Of a stretch of 13,683 nucleotides of DNA, positions 13,493 to 13,683 are shown piece by piece. The stretch comes from Collimonas sp. UBA1456. Its GTDB lineage: Bacteria; Pseudomonadota; Gammaproteobacteria; Burkholderiales; Burkholderiaceae_D. The notes under the pieces were generated by a model, which was given only the letters and a program-made list of their open reading frames with translations, did no database searches and had not been told where the DNA came from. The stretch covers positions 1 to 13,683 of the forward strand of contig DCSW01000001.1 in assembly GCA_002325825.1 (NCBI GenBank). The letters are read 5' to 3'. Each line of letters starts with the position of its first letter. Within the stretch, counting starts at the first letter, position 1. A program made the position numbers and the translations under genes.

Positions 13493-13683
13493 GTATGTCA
13501 ATACCAGAATGAAGATGTACCAAATAGCGCGTTACTTCGGAGTGATAATAGCGGGTCCTGTAAATAAATTTATGTAGATATGCACGGTCCAATCCGGTAT
13601 TTTAAGAAGATTTGTAGTCCCAGCCCCCCCCGTAAAGTAGTCATTAAGAATGTAGAGTCTTCTGCCTGTTGCCGATACGATTT

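Larger units (their letters stand above)
13294..13683. other. Post-lon region with no recognisable gene
   Basis: No protein, tRNA or rRNA is recognised. A minus-strand frame of 72 codons (13374-13592) has no ribosome binding site, spans the two hairpins below and resembles no family. A C8 homopolymer lies at about 13624-13631. The string GGGTCCTGTAAATAAATTTATG (from 13553) looks faintly like the terminal repeat of some transposons, but no transposase follows within the window. In many relatives hupB or a tRNA follows lon; neither is seen here. Confidence 0.4.

Noticed and set aside
13374..13592. 72-codon minus-strand frame after lon
   Set aside because: No ribosome binding site, no recognisable family, and it spans two hairpins.
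1..13683. CRISPR array, prophage, toxin-antitoxin or defence genes
   Set aside because: No regularly spaced repeats and no characteristic proteins of these systems were found on either strand.

Overview
The window looks like a chromosomal segment of a betaproteobacterium of the order Burkholderiales, most likely Oxalobacteraceae (inference). The grounds are the gene order tRNA-Leu, tig, clpP, clpX, lon, the style of the proteins, and a neighbouring squalene cluster hpnC-hpnD-hpnE. Base composition looks moderate, not the high GC of Burkholderia or Ralstonia. No phage, plasmid, CRISPR or secondary-metabolite system was seen.

Layout. Positions 1-140 hold the broken tail of an IS256-type transposase, running off the left edge. 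Positions 580-1588 (minus) are a decayed FMN-dependent L-lactate dehydrogenase gene (lldD) with stops, frameshifts, an internal deletion and a lost catalytic histidine. Positions 1756-5054 (minus) are an intact squalene operon transcribed hpnC, hpnD, hpnE, with a good sigma70-type promoter at 5156-5184. Positions 5370-5911 (plus) are a chimeric scar of an RND efflux operon: the two ends of the adaptor gene joined to the last part of the pump gene. A tRNA-Leu(UAG) lies at 6062-6148 and a broken creA gene at 6297-6735. The rest is the intact protein quality-control block: trigger factor (tig), ClpP, ClpX and Lon, all on the plus strand, with hairpins or a terminator in the spacers. About 390 bases after lon carry no recognisable gene.

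Function. HpnD, HpnC and HpnE together convert farnesyl diphosphate to squalene, the precursor of hopanoids; no squalene-hopene cyclase is in the window. Trigger factor folds nascent chains at the ribosome exit, ClpX unfolds substrates for the ClpP peptidase, and Lon is a separate ATP-dependent protease. All catalytic residues I could check in ClpP, ClpX and Lon are present.

The most distinctive trait is the contrast between fully intact core genes and four decayed accessory loci (IS256 transposase, lldD, RND pump, creA) within 7 kb. This suggests a genome undergoing reduction (inference). I found no convincing new multi-gene system. The best leads are a perfect 40-bp palindrome between clpP and clpX, an operator-like inverted repeat at the hpnC start site, and a 38-codon frame bridging hpnD and hpnE in stop-start fashion.
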